Part shown: positions 18,077-25,713 of the stretch, in pieces | Layout: each line of letters begins with the position of its first letter | How positions within the stretch are numbered: position 1 is the stretch's first letter | DNA from: an uncultured Bacteroidales bacterium | Lineage (GTDB): Bacteria; Bacteroidota; Bacteroidia; Bacteroidales; Bacteroidaceae | Reading direction: 5' to 3' | DNA: 64,000 nucleotides | NCBI GenBank assembly: GCA_902785075.1 | Contig: CACZXN010000001.1 | Location: 92,784-156,783 of the forward strand | The notes under the pieces: generated by a model | Seen by the model: only the letters and a program-made list of their open reading frames with translations | Told to the model about the DNA's origin: nothing | Database searches by the model: none | Position numbers and translations under genes: made by a program

Positions 18077-20263
18077 TTAGTTGATAAACAGCAGCTCACG
18101 ATACTTCGGTAGCGGCCACAGGTCGTTATCAACCACCTCTTCGAGCTTGTCGATGGGGCGACGGATGGCGAAGAGCGACTCGGCTATGTCGTAGTAGGCT
18201 AGGGCTTTCGCGCGTTCGTCCTCTATCTTGTTGGCTGCCTTACGGGCTTCGACCATCGCTGCACACTTGGTGCGGATGTCCTCAATGAGTTTGGTGACTC
18301 GCTGGAGCAACGCCAGTTCGGTCTGAGCCATCGATTCGAAGTCGTCGGGATAGAGTGTCTTGAGTTGGGTGATGATGGTGAGCAGACGATTCTTATAAGC
18401 AAGGGCTGCAGGGATGATGTGGTTCTGCGCCATACGTCCCATCACGCGTGCCTCGATCTGCACTTTCTTCGTGTAAGTCTCCCACTTCACTTCGTTGCGA
18501 GCTTCAAGTTCAGGACGGGTATAGACTCCTGTCTGCTCGAACATCTCGACAGATGACGGTTTGGTGAACTCATCGAACATCAGCGGCACGCAGGTCTCGG
18601 TGTCCAGTCCGCGACGCTTTGCCTCTTCCTTCCATTCATCGGTATAGCCGTTTCCGTCGAAGCAAACGGTGTCGATGATGCTGGCGATAAGGGGCTTGAG
18701 TACATCCATGAAGGCGATATTCATAGGTTTGCCTGCTGCCATTTCTTTATCAACCTCTACCTTGAATGCTGTAAGCTGTTCGGCTACGGCGGCATTCAGC
18801 GTAGTCATGGCTCCTGCACAGTTGGCACTCGAACCTACGGCTCGGAACTCAAAGCGGTTGCCCGTGAAGGCAAACGGAGAGGTGCGGTTGCGGTCGGTGT
18901 TGTCGATGAATATCTCGGGTATCTCAACCAGTCCTACTGATGCTCCTTTCTTGCCTGCTATCTCGATCGGTGTGTCTGACGGTACTTCGAGCAACTTACG
19001 CAGCACGTTCGTCATGGTGTGTCCCAAGAAGGAAGATATGATGGCTGGAGGGGCCTCGTTGGCTCCCAAGCGGTGAGCGTTGGTTGCGGTAGCAATAGAT
19101 GCCTTAAGCAGGGCGTGATGCTTCTGAACGGCTACAAGCACATTGACGAAGAAGGTGACGAACTGGAGGTTGCCCATCGCGTCCTTACCTGGAGCGAGCA
19201 GCAGGGTTCCGGTATCGGTACCGAGCGACCAGTTGTTGTGCTTTCCGCTTCCGTTGATGCCTGCAAAGGGTTTCTCGTGGAGCAGAAGTACAAAGCCGTG
19301 CTTGCGAGCGATCTGCTGCATGAGATTCATAATCATCTGGTTCTGGTCGTTCGACAGATTGGTCTCTCCATAGATAGGTGCCAGCTCAAACTGGTTGGGT
19401 GCGACCTCGTTGTGACGGGTCTTGAGAGGAATGCCGTGACGATAGCCAGCTATCTCAACATCCTTCATGAACTCCATAACACGCGAAGGGATGGCTCCGA
19501 AGTAGTGGTCGTCCAGCTGCTGATTCTTCGACGACTCGTGTCCCATAAGGGTACGTCCTGTAAGCATGAGGTCAGGACGTGCTGCATAGAGGTCTTCATC
19601 GACAAGGAAATACTCTTGTTCCCATCCGAGATATGAAAAGACCTTACGCACCTTCGGGTCGAACATCTGACAGATGGGCACAGCTGCATCGCTGACTGCC
19701 TTGAGCGACTTCTTCAGCGGAGTCTTGTAGTCGAGCGCCTCACCCGTGTAGGAGATGAACACGGTAGGGATGCAGAGGGTGTCGTCCTGAATGAATACGG
19801 GCGAGGTAGGGTCCCAAGCCGTATAACCTCGTGCCTCGAAAGTGGCACGTATGCCTCCACTGGGGAATGAGCTGGCATCAGGCTCCTGCTGACTGAGCGA
19901 CTTACCGTCGAACTGTTCGAGCATACCACCCTTACCGTCGTACTCCATCAGGGAGTCGTGCTTCTCGGCTGTACCCTCAGTAAGCGGCTGGAACCAGTGA
20001 GTGACATGAGTGACTCCATGTTCCATAGCCCAGGTCTTCATCCCTTCGGCCACCTCGTCAGCAATAGCGCGAGTGAGCGGATGACCGTTGTCGATGCAGT
20101 CGATGAGTGCCTCATAGGTCTTTGAGTCGAGATACTTGTGCATGTTCTCGCGGTTGAACACCAATTCTCCGAAATACTTCGAAGTCCTTTCGGTCGGACT
20201 TTCGGCAGGAACTGCTTTCTTCTTGAACGCATCCTGAACCACGTCAAATCTCAGTTTGCTCAT
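18077..20263 (-). CDS. glnN: Glutamine synthetase type III
   Basis: Makes glutamine from glutamate, ammonia and ATP. At 728 residues it is the long type III form (GSIII), first described in Bacteroides, rather than the roughly 470-residue GlnA. Seen motifs are the N-terminal GSIII signature region (TSKYFGELVFN), the catalytic GINGSGKHNNWSLG at about 335, and FRAVGSSANCAGAMTTLNAA near 480. It is the last gene of the minus-strand unit glnK-amt-porin-asnB-glnN and has its own downstream terminator. The 223-base gap from asnB is filled with repeats and has no clear promoter. Control by the Asn/Gln leader attenuator upstream of glnK is a proposal, not shown. Confidence 0.96.
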   Translation of the reverse strand: MSKLRFDVVQDAFKKKAVPAESPTERTSKYFGELVFNRENMHKYLDSKTYEALIDCIDNGHPLTRAIADEVAEGMKTWAMEHGVTHVTHWFQPLTEGTAEKHDSLMEYDGKGGMLEQFDGKSLSQQEPDASSFPSGGIRATFEARGYTAWDPTSPVFIQDDTLCIPTVFISYTGEALDYKTPLKKSLKAVSDAAVPICQMFDPKVRKVFSYLGWEQEYFLVDEDLYAARPDLMLTGRTLMGHESSKNQQLDDHYFGAIPSRVMEFMKDVEIAGYRHGIPLKTRHNEVAPNQFELAPIYGETNLSNDQNQMIMNLMQQIARKHGFVLLLHEKPFAGINGSGKHNNWSLGTDTGTLLLAPGKDAMGNLQFVTFFVNVLVAVQKHHALLKASIATATNAHRLGANEAPPAIISSFLGHTMTNVLRKLLEVPSDTPIEIAGKKGASVGLVEIPEIFIDNTDRNRTSPFAFTGNRFEFRAVGSSANCAGAMTTLNAAVAEQLTAFKVEVDKEMAAGKPMNIAFMDVLKPLIASIIDTVCFDGNGYTDEWKEEAKRRGLDTETCVPLMFDEFTKPSSVEMFEQTGVYTRPELEARNEVKWETYTKKVQIEARVMGRMAQNHIIPAALAYKNRLLTIITQLKTLYPDDFESMAQTELALLQRVTKLIEDIRTKCAAMVEARKAANKIEDERAKALAYYDIAESLFAIRRPIDKLEEVVDNDLWPLPKYRELLFIN

Positions 20264-20271
20264 AATCTTAA

Positions 20272-20482
20272 AGCCCCCCTCTTATCCCCCGAGGGGGAAG
20301 ACCGTTACAGGGGCTTGGGTCTGGATTATTGTATTTGTGTTGGGGTTAAGTTGAAAATCCTAGTTAATTTACTATTTGACGATTTACTATTTACTATTGA
20401 CTATTGACCATTGATTATTGACTCCCCGCCCTAGAGGGAGGGGCAAGGGGGAGGGTCTGCTAGTGGGTCTGCTAGAGGGGCT
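20272..20482. repeat. Palindromic and ACTATTG-type repeats between glnN and asnB
   Basis: Two C-run/G-run palindromic elements (CCCCCGAGGGGG at about 20286-20297; CCCGCCCTAGAGGGAGGGGC at about 20425-20444) flank an AT-rich block of repeated ACTATTTAC/ACTATTGAC units. GGGTCTGCTAG is directly repeated near 20455-20476. No gene is seen. Confidence 0.8.
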
Positions 20483-20486
20483 CTTT

Positions 20487-22166
20487 CTAATACGCCTGCT
20501 CGTGTACTCCTTTCACGGCTCGTCCACTTGGATCGTTCATATTCTTGAACGCTTCGTCCCATTCCAAAGCGATTGCCGTGCTGCATGCTACGGATGCTTC
20601 CTGGTTCACACTTCGGGCAGCTGAGTCGCTTGGGAAATGCTCGGCAAAGATGGAGCGGTAGTAGTATTCCTCCTTGTTCAGGGGTGGGTTGATGGGGAAT
20701 CGCTCGGAGGCATGCGCCATCTGTTCGTCTGTCACAGCCTCGGATGTGATGCGCTTCAGCGTGTCAATCCAACTATAGCCTACCCCATCGCTGAACTGCT
20801 CCTTCTGTCGCCATGCTACACTTCGAGGCAGCATATCAGCGAAACCTTCACGAACCACACCTTTTTCGATGGTCGAACCTGGACACATCTTCAGTTCGGG
20901 GTTGACGGACATGGCTATGTCAAGGAATTCCTTGTCGAGGAAGGGAACTCGTCCTTCGATGCCCCAAGCCATGAGTGACTTGTTGGCTCGCAGGCAGTCA
21001 TAGAAGTGAAGCTTGGAGAGTTTACGTACGGTTTCCTCATGAAAGGCCTTTGAGTCGGGCGCCTTGTGGAAATACAGATAGCCTCCGAATATCTCGTCAG
21101 CTCCTTCGCCCGACAGCACCATCTTGATGCCCATCGAACGAATGACGCGAGCCAGCAGGTACATGGGTGTGGATGCACGAACCGTAGTGACATCATACGT
21201 CTCAGTATAGTAAATCACATCGCGGATAGCATCGAGGCCTTCTTGGATGGTGTAGTTCACCTCGTGGTGTACGGTTCCGATATAATCGGCAACCTCGCGT
21301 GCCTTAGCCAAATCGGGTGCACCCTTCAACCCTACAGCGAAGCTATGCAGGCGTGGCCACCAAGCATCGTGCTCGTCGTTCGTCTCTATACGCTTAGCAG
21401 CATAGAGCTTTGCGATGGCCGACACGACAGAACTGTCTAATCCGCCCGAGAGGAGTACCCCGTAAGGCACATCGCTCATCAACTGACGCTTCACAGCTGC
21501 CATCAGACCCTGCCGGACTTGACTGACTGCCTCAGTACGGTCGGAAGTGGCCCAATGCATGCCTTCGTACTTCATCCAAGGACGTTTGTACCAACGCTCA
21601 ATTCGGCAACCCGACTTGCTCGAACAGTAGTGGCCTGGAGGAAACGGTTCGTAATGCTCACACTGACCCTCCAAGGCTTTTAGCTCAGAGGCCACATAGA
21701 CGGTTCCCTCACTGTCGTGTCCGATATACAAAGGGATAACACCTATTGCATCGCGAGCCACAAGAAAGTCGTCTGTCTCAGCATCGTAGAGCACGAAGGC
21801 GAAGATGCCGTTCAACTTGTCGAGGAAGTCAACCCCATACTGCTCATAGAGTGCCAGGATGACTTCGCAATCCGACCCCGTCCTGTACTGATACTGAATG
21901 TCGGTCTCCATCCTCAGCAGCTGGTGATTGTAGATCTCGCCATTCACTGCCAGCACTTTCTTCCCGTCGGGCGAATAGAGGGGCTGACCGCCTGAAAGGG
22001 GATCGACGATTGCCAAACGTTCGTGTGAGATGACTGCATGGTCGCAGCTGTACATTCCACTCCAATCCGGACCACGATGACGAATCTTTGCCGACATCTT
22101 CAGCGCCTGCTCACGCTTCTGATGAGCATCACCCTTGATTTTTAATATTCCTACAAAACCACACAT
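20487..22166 (-). CDS. asnB: Asparagine synthase (glutamine-hydrolysing)
   Basis: Converts aspartate, glutamine and ATP to asparagine; 559 residues, normal for AsnB. Cys2 (MCGFVGIL) is the class-II glutaminase nucleophile exposed after Met removal, and NGEIYNH and RHRGPDWSG line the glutamine site. The synthetase half has the PP-loop SGGLDSSVVSA at about 240 and GEGADEIFGGY near 360. It lies between the porin and glnN genes on the minus strand. Having an asparagine-forming and a glutamine-forming enzyme in one operon fits the mixed Asn/Gln codon run in the leader ahead of glnK. Confidence 0.96.
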   Translation of the reverse strand: MCGFVGILKIKGDAHQKREQALKMSAKIRHRGPDWSGMYSCDHAVISHERLAIVDPLSGGQPLYSPDGKKVLAVNGEIYNHQLLRMETDIQYQYRTGSDCEVILALYEQYGVDFLDKLNGIFAFVLYDAETDDFLVARDAIGVIPLYIGHDSEGTVYVASELKALEGQCEHYEPFPPGHYCSSKSGCRIERWYKRPWMKYEGMHWATSDRTEAVSQVRQGLMAAVKRQLMSDVPYGVLLSGGLDSSVVSAIAKLYAAKRIETNDEHDAWWPRLHSFAVGLKGAPDLAKAREVADYIGTVHHEVNYTIQEGLDAIRDVIYYTETYDVTTVRASTPMYLLARVIRSMGIKMVLSGEGADEIFGGYLYFHKAPDSKAFHEETVRKLSKLHFYDCLRANKSLMAWGIEGRVPFLDKEFLDIAMSVNPELKMCPGSTIEKGVVREGFADMLPRSVAWRQKEQFSDGVGYSWIDTLKRITSEAVTDEQMAHASERFPINPPLNKEEYYYRSIFAEHFPSDSAARSVNQEASVACSTAIALEWDEAFKNMNDPSGRAVKGVHEQAY

Positions 22167-22232
22167 AGTCTGAATTACTATTTACGATTGATTATCTATT
22201 TGTTTATTTACTATTTTTCTATTCAGGAAGTC

Positions 22233-22934
22233 CTACAACCCGAAGCTCATTCCTACGACCAGATAGGCTTTCTGACTACAAGGATTGGCCGAGACTTCTC
22301 CGAAGATGGGGATGGAGAAAGAGTCTGTCACCTTTATGTCCTTCGATGCACGAACTGCCAGGTTGGTTACTGCAAAGCCGTTTGTGCCATAGAAATCAGT
22401 GGCATAAGGAACTGCTCCAACGGTAGCTGTCCAGTCACAAGTAGCGAGTTTGAAGGGGGCGGCAACCTCAAAATAACTGCTATAGGCGCGCTTGCCATCC
22501 TTGTTCACTCCATCGTTGCCTGAAATATTCGTGTACCACTGTGCACTTACCACTCCGAAATCGTAGCCGATGTTTGCTTCGAACACATGGTTTGTACCAT
22601 GGGCATCATACTTGAAGTAGCGATCCTGTGGATCAAGCCCTGCATTGAACCAATAGTCAGTAATGCCTATGTTCAGGCCTCCGATGGTATACCCGAGTGT
22701 GATATCAAACTCTTTCGTATCGGCAGGATCGGCAAGTCCTACACTTCCCCAAGCCGAGAGCGAAATGCCTTTATACTCCAAACCAAGTGTCGGTTGCAGG
22801 CTCACTCCTCCCAGATCTTGACCACGCCAAATATAACTACTTACGATGTCACTACCAATCGTTGTACTAATCTCTTGTGCCTCTACGGCCATTGTTGCTC
22901 CGCAGAGCAATATCATTGCAAATATCTTTTTCAT
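22233..22934 (-). CDS. Putative outer-membrane porin of the TorF/Gcw_chp type
   Basis: Protein of 233 residues with a signal peptide (MKKIFAMILLCGATMAVEAQ) and alternating beta-strands throughout, ending in the aromatic/hydrophobic C-terminal strand LVVGMSFGL. The motif DIVSSYIWRGQDLGGVSLQPTLGLEYKG matches the small putative-porin family often named TorF or CHP02001, as I recall it. It lies directly downstream of the ammonium channel gene, a pairing that suggests it passes ammonium or small nitrogen compounds across the outer membrane (inference). The spacer to asnB is 66 bases of AT-rich repeat. Confidence 0.75.
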   Translation of the reverse strand: MKKIFAMILLCGATMAVEAQEISTTIGSDIVSSYIWRGQDLGGVSLQPTLGLEYKGISLSAWGSVGLADPADTKEFDITLGYTIGGLNIGITDYWFNAGLDPQDRYFKYDAHGTNHVFEANIGYDFGVVSAQWYTNISGNDGVNKDGKRAYSSYFEVAAPFKLATCDWTATVGAVPYATDFYGTNGFAVTNLAVRASKDIKVTDSFSIPIFGEVSANPCSQKAYLVVGMSFGL

Positions 22935-22996
22935 AATCTTTTTACTTTTAACTTATTAACTGACTATAAACTTTAAACTATAAACTCTCAACTTTA

Positions 22997-24253
22997 TTAG
23001 TTATAACAACTCTCTCCATGTTCATAAATATCAAGACCTTCTTCCTCGATACGGGCATCCACACGGAGTCCATGCAGTTTCTTGATGCCGTAGAACAGGA
23101 TGAATCCACAACCTGCTGCCCAGAGGTCAATCATGAGGATACCGAAACACTCAGCTCCGAAGAAGCCCCAACCGCCGCCGTAGAAAGCTCCGTTCTCTGT
23201 AGCCAACAAACCTGTCATCAGGGTGCCAAGGATACCGCATACACCATGTACTGAGCTTGCACCTACAGGGTCGTCAATGTGGAGCTTGTGGTCGATGAAC
23301 TCAATGGCGAAGACCAAGACAGTACCGCAGACCAGACCGATGATAACGGCTCCAACAGGTGAAACAAGGTCGCAACCAGCTGTGATACCTACAAGTCCTG
23401 CCAAGATGCCGTTCAAGGTCAGAGAAAGTGATGGCTTACCGTATTTCAACCAAGTGACGAACATTGTTGCCACACCGCCAGCTACTGCTGCGAGGTTGGT
23501 TGTCAGGAATACATGGCTGATGGCCGTACGGTTCACCTCACCGCTTGCAGCCAACTGACTACCTGGGTTGAAGCCGAACCAACCTAACCAGAGAATGAAT
23601 ACGCCAAGAGCTGCAAGTGCCAGGTTGTGTCCAGGAATAGCACGGCTCTTACCGTCCTTACTATACTTACCAAGACGTGGACCCAATGCCATTGCACCGA
23701 CAAAAGCCAAGACGCCACCTACGCTGTGCACAATAGCAGAACCTGCAAAATCGTGGAACACATCGCCAAACGTCGACATCATGAATCCGTCGGCTGCATC
23801 GTTGCAGAGCCAACCGCCGCCCCAAGTCCAATGGCCTTCTACAGGATAGATAATCAGTGAGATAAAGGCGCTATAGACCAAATACATAGAGAACTTAGTG
23901 CGTTCGGCCATGGCTCCGCTCACGATGGTAGCAGCTGTGGCACAGAAAACTGTCTCGAAAATCAAGAAACCCTCTACTGGCAGGTCGCCCGAATAAAAGC
24001 TCAGGTCGCCCCAATTAGGTATACCGACGAATCCGCCGAGAATATCGCCTCCGAACATAAATCCGAAGCCTATAAAGAAGAACAACAGACTACCGAACAT
24101 AAAGTCCACAAAGTTCTTCATCAAAATGTTTGCCGCATTCTTACGACGAGTGAAACCTGCTTCGCACAATGCAAAACCTGGTTGCATCCAGAAAACTAAC
24201 ATGGCTGCCAATAGCATCCAAACTGTATCGAGTGATAAACCTATTTCGTTCAT
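22997..24253 (-). CDS. amtB: Ammonium transporter
   Basis: Inner-membrane ammonium channel of 418 residues with about eleven hydrophobic segments. The paired pore histidines fall in SAIVHSVGG and ASSVHGVCG. MQPGFALCEAGFTRRKNAAN near residue 23 is the typical first helix and loop. There is no separate signal peptide. It sits between glnK and the porin gene on the minus strand. In nearly all bacteria GlnK plugs AmtB when nitrogen is plentiful, and the glnK-amt pairing here supports that role. Confidence 0.96.
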   Translation of the reverse strand: MNEIGLSLDTVWMLLAAMLVFWMQPGFALCEAGFTRRKNAANILMKNFVDFMFGSLLFFFIGFGFMFGGDILGGFVGIPNWGDLSFYSGDLPVEGFLIFETVFCATAATIVSGAMAERTKFSMYLVYSAFISLIIYPVEGHWTWGGGWLCNDAADGFMMSTFGDVFHDFAGSAIVHSVGGVLAFVGAMALGPRLGKYSKDGKSRAIPGHNLALAALGVFILWLGWFGFNPGSQLAASGEVNRTAISHVFLTTNLAAVAGGVATMFVTWLKYGKPSLSLTLNGILAGLVGITAGCDLVSPVGAVIIGLVCGTVLVFAIEFIDHKLHIDDPVGASSVHGVCGILGTLMTGLLATENGAFYGGGWGFFGAECFGILMIDLWAAGCGFILFYGIKKLHGLRVDARIEEEGLDIYEHGESCYN

Positions 24254-24260
24254 ATTATTA

Positions 24261-24389
24261 AGCCTCCCCCTAACCCCCTACTCTAAGAGGGGGAACCCGA
24301 ACGGAGGTGCGGGGTTTGTGTTTGTGTTGTGTTGTTACATTTTTGGGGTCCCTAACTCCCCTCCATAGAGGGAGGGGTTGGGGGTGGCT
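24261..24389. repeat. Palindromic repeats between amtB and glnK
   Basis: Two C-run/G-run palindromes (CCCCTACTCTAAGAGGGGG at about 24277-24295; CCCCTCCATAGAGGGAGGGG at about 24358-24377) flank GTGTTTGTGTTGTG, which read on the minus strand is ACACAACACAAACAC. The same A/C motif occurs twice more between the attenuator and glnK. Confidence 0.8.
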
Positions 24390-24391
24390 CT

Positions 24392-24739
24392 TTACTTCTT
24401 GTCCCTTAAAACTGTGTCGCCGTGCTCACCCGTTCGGATGCTCCATGTGTCGATCATATCGCTCACGAAAATACGGCCGTCGCCTACCTCGCCAGTATGA
24501 GCCACTTTCAATATGACGTTGACTGTAGGTTCTACAAACTGGTCGCGGCACACAATTGTGATGGCCACACGCTCAATCACGTCAGTCGAATACTGCACGC
24601 CGCGGTAGATTCTCTCCTCACGGCTCTGACCGATACCATGAACGTTATGATACTCAAACCAGTTGATGTCCGACTCCAAAAGAGCCTCCTTCACATCCTC
24701 GAACCTCGTCTTTCGGATAATTGCTTCAATCTTTTTCAT
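24392..24739 (-). CDS. glnK: P-II nitrogen regulatory protein
   Basis: Trimeric P-II signal protein of 115 residues that senses ATP/ADP and 2-oxoglutarate and controls AmtB. The T-loop reads RIYRGVQY with Y45 and Y50, matching the Tyr46/Tyr51 pair of E. coli GlnB, so the uridylylation-type tyrosine is present. Whether it is modified here is unknown. The C-loop EVGDGRIFVSD and RTGE end are typical. It is first in the operon glnK-amtB-porin-asnB-glnN. Upstream lie, in order, a promoter box, a 40-codon Asn/Gln-rich leader ORF, a strong terminator and an A/C-rich stretch, so its expression is probably attenuated. Confidence 0.96.
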   Translation of the reverse strand: MKKIEAIIRKTRFEDVKEALLESDINWFEYHNVHGIGQSREERIYRGVQYSTDVIERVAITIVCRDQFVEPTVNVILKVAHTGEVGDGRIFVSDMIDTWSIRTGEHGDTVLRDKK

Positions 24740-24808
24740 GTTTTACCTTGTGTTTGTGTTGTGTTAATACTTAATGATTTTTCTCTGTGTTTGTGTTGTA
24801 GCTACAAA

Positions 24809-24840
24809 AAAAAGGCTGATTCTCTCGGAACCAGCCTTTA
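24809..24840 (-). terminator. Attenuator terminator hairpin ahead of glnK
   Basis: On the minus strand AAAGGCTGGTTC, loop CGAGA, GAATCAGCCTTT forms a 12-bp stem with one G-U pair, running straight into a run of eight T (three of them in the stem). It starts 34 bases after the leader ORF stop and ends about 66 bases before the glnK ATG. A terminator in front of the first gene, and not after the last, is the mark of an attenuator. The segment CTGGTTC of its 5' arm (24828-24834) is complementary to GAACCAG inside the leader ORF (24934-24940), a possible antiterminator. Confidence 0.88.
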
Positions 24841-24873
24841 CTTAATATTTAAATACTCTATTGTTCAGTCTTA

Positions 24874-24996
24874 CTATATGTTCATCCGACTGGTAGATTC
24901 ACACAACGAACAACAGAGAACCTGATTATTATTCTGGTTCTGCTGATTATTCTGATTATTATTCAGACCTACGTTGTATGTTCTTACGAATGACAT
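24874..24996 (-). CDS. Asn/Gln-rich leader peptide of the glnK-amtB-asnB-glnN operon
   Basis: A 40-codon ORF starting ATG at 24996 (MSFVRTYNVG...) and ending TAG at 24874. Codons 12 to 25 are all Asn or Gln: nine Asn (eight AAT, one AAC) and five Gln (all CAG). After that come Val-Leu-Cys-Cys-Ser and an ordinary tail. A TAAATTTG promoter box lies 27 bases upstream and a 12-bp intrinsic terminator starts 34 bases downstream, before glnK. This matches the architecture of trp/his-type leader peptides, with the control codons specifying the two amino acids whose synthetases (GlnN, AsnB) lie in the operon. The peptide itself probably has no other role. Function is inferred; the sequence layout is directly seen. 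Confidence 0.82.
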   Translation of the reverse strand: MSFVRTYNVGLNNNQNNQQNQNNNQVLCCSLCESTSRMNI

Positions 24997-25023
24997 TTTG
25001 TCGTGTTTGTTTGATTTCGGGTG

Positions 25024-25031
25024 CAAATTTA
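25024..25031 (-). promoter_or_regulatory. Promoter box for the leader-glnK operon
   Basis: Minus-strand TAAATTTG, an exact TAnnTTTG -7 element, 27 bases before the leader ATG. A TTGAC and a T-rich TTTTTC lie further upstream where a weak -33 element could be. A start of transcription about 7 bases downstream would give a short 5' end before the leader ORF. Confidence 0.65.
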
Positions 25032-25713
25032 CGACCATTTCCCGAAACAGAAAAACATTTTGTCAACTTTTTTCAAGAAATCCCTAATAAATTGACAAAT
25101 ATCAATAGTTCTTTTACAAAATAAGCGATAACTACCCTTTAATCACCTTTAACATTCCTGTTTCATAAAGGTTGTTTATTTTAGTCCCACACTGCGAATC
25201 AACCGTCCTTGTAATCCTCCCGACTCTTCCGATAGCTCCATACACGTCTTTCACCATTGGTGCTATAATGATTCTTATATTTATGCTATGTTCAACTCTA
25301 CTTCATCTCTACTATATCTCTAATTATAGAATTGGAGATGAATTGGAGATATGATGTGTAAAAAGTAAGGAGTTTTATTGAAATAACCTGATAGAATATA
25401 AAGAGACTTTAGGGATCACTTGCATAACACTGTGTGTAGATTTAGAAAAAACATCAAAAACAGATATTACCATTGTTTTTATTAGCCCCCCCCCTTACCT
25501 TCAATGGTCTTTGCACCCCCTTCGGTTCCCCCGTTATCGGGGGACAGAAACCCTCTAGGGCGGGGAGAAAATCGTAAATAAATCAAATGGTAAATAAATA
25601 GTCAATCGGAACATCTTGGAGCAGCGAGAACAGAAAGTCCCCCTCTATCTCCCCCCCTCTATGGGGAGGAAGGAAAGAGGAAAGAACGATAACGATAACG
25701 AATTGCTAATCTG
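25032..25713. other. Long intergenic region between divergent-side glnK leader and GH30 gene end
   Basis: About 680 bases with no convincing gene. 25032-25480 is AT-rich without obvious motifs apart from a short GGAGATGAATTGGAGAT direct repeat near 25335. From 25485 to 25680 lie C-run/G-run palindromes (CCCCCGTTATCGGGGG at about 25529-25544; CCCCCCTCTATGGGGAGG at about 25653-25670) and an AATCGTAAATAAATC / AATGGTAAATAAATAG repeat. The palindromes could end transcription of the operon arriving from elsewhere, but that is not shown. Confidence 0.6.

Noticed and set aside
24392-24996. A riboswitch (glutamine aptamer) instead of a leader peptide
   Set aside because: I do not see the conserved core of the known glutamine aptamers, and the Asn/Gln codon run in a complete ORF fits a leader peptide better; a covariance search would settle it.
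25172-25354. 60-residue plus-strand frame in the gap before the GH30 gene
   Set aside because: Low-complexity hydrophobic translation in AT-rich spacer, no promoter or conserved features, no neighbour logic.
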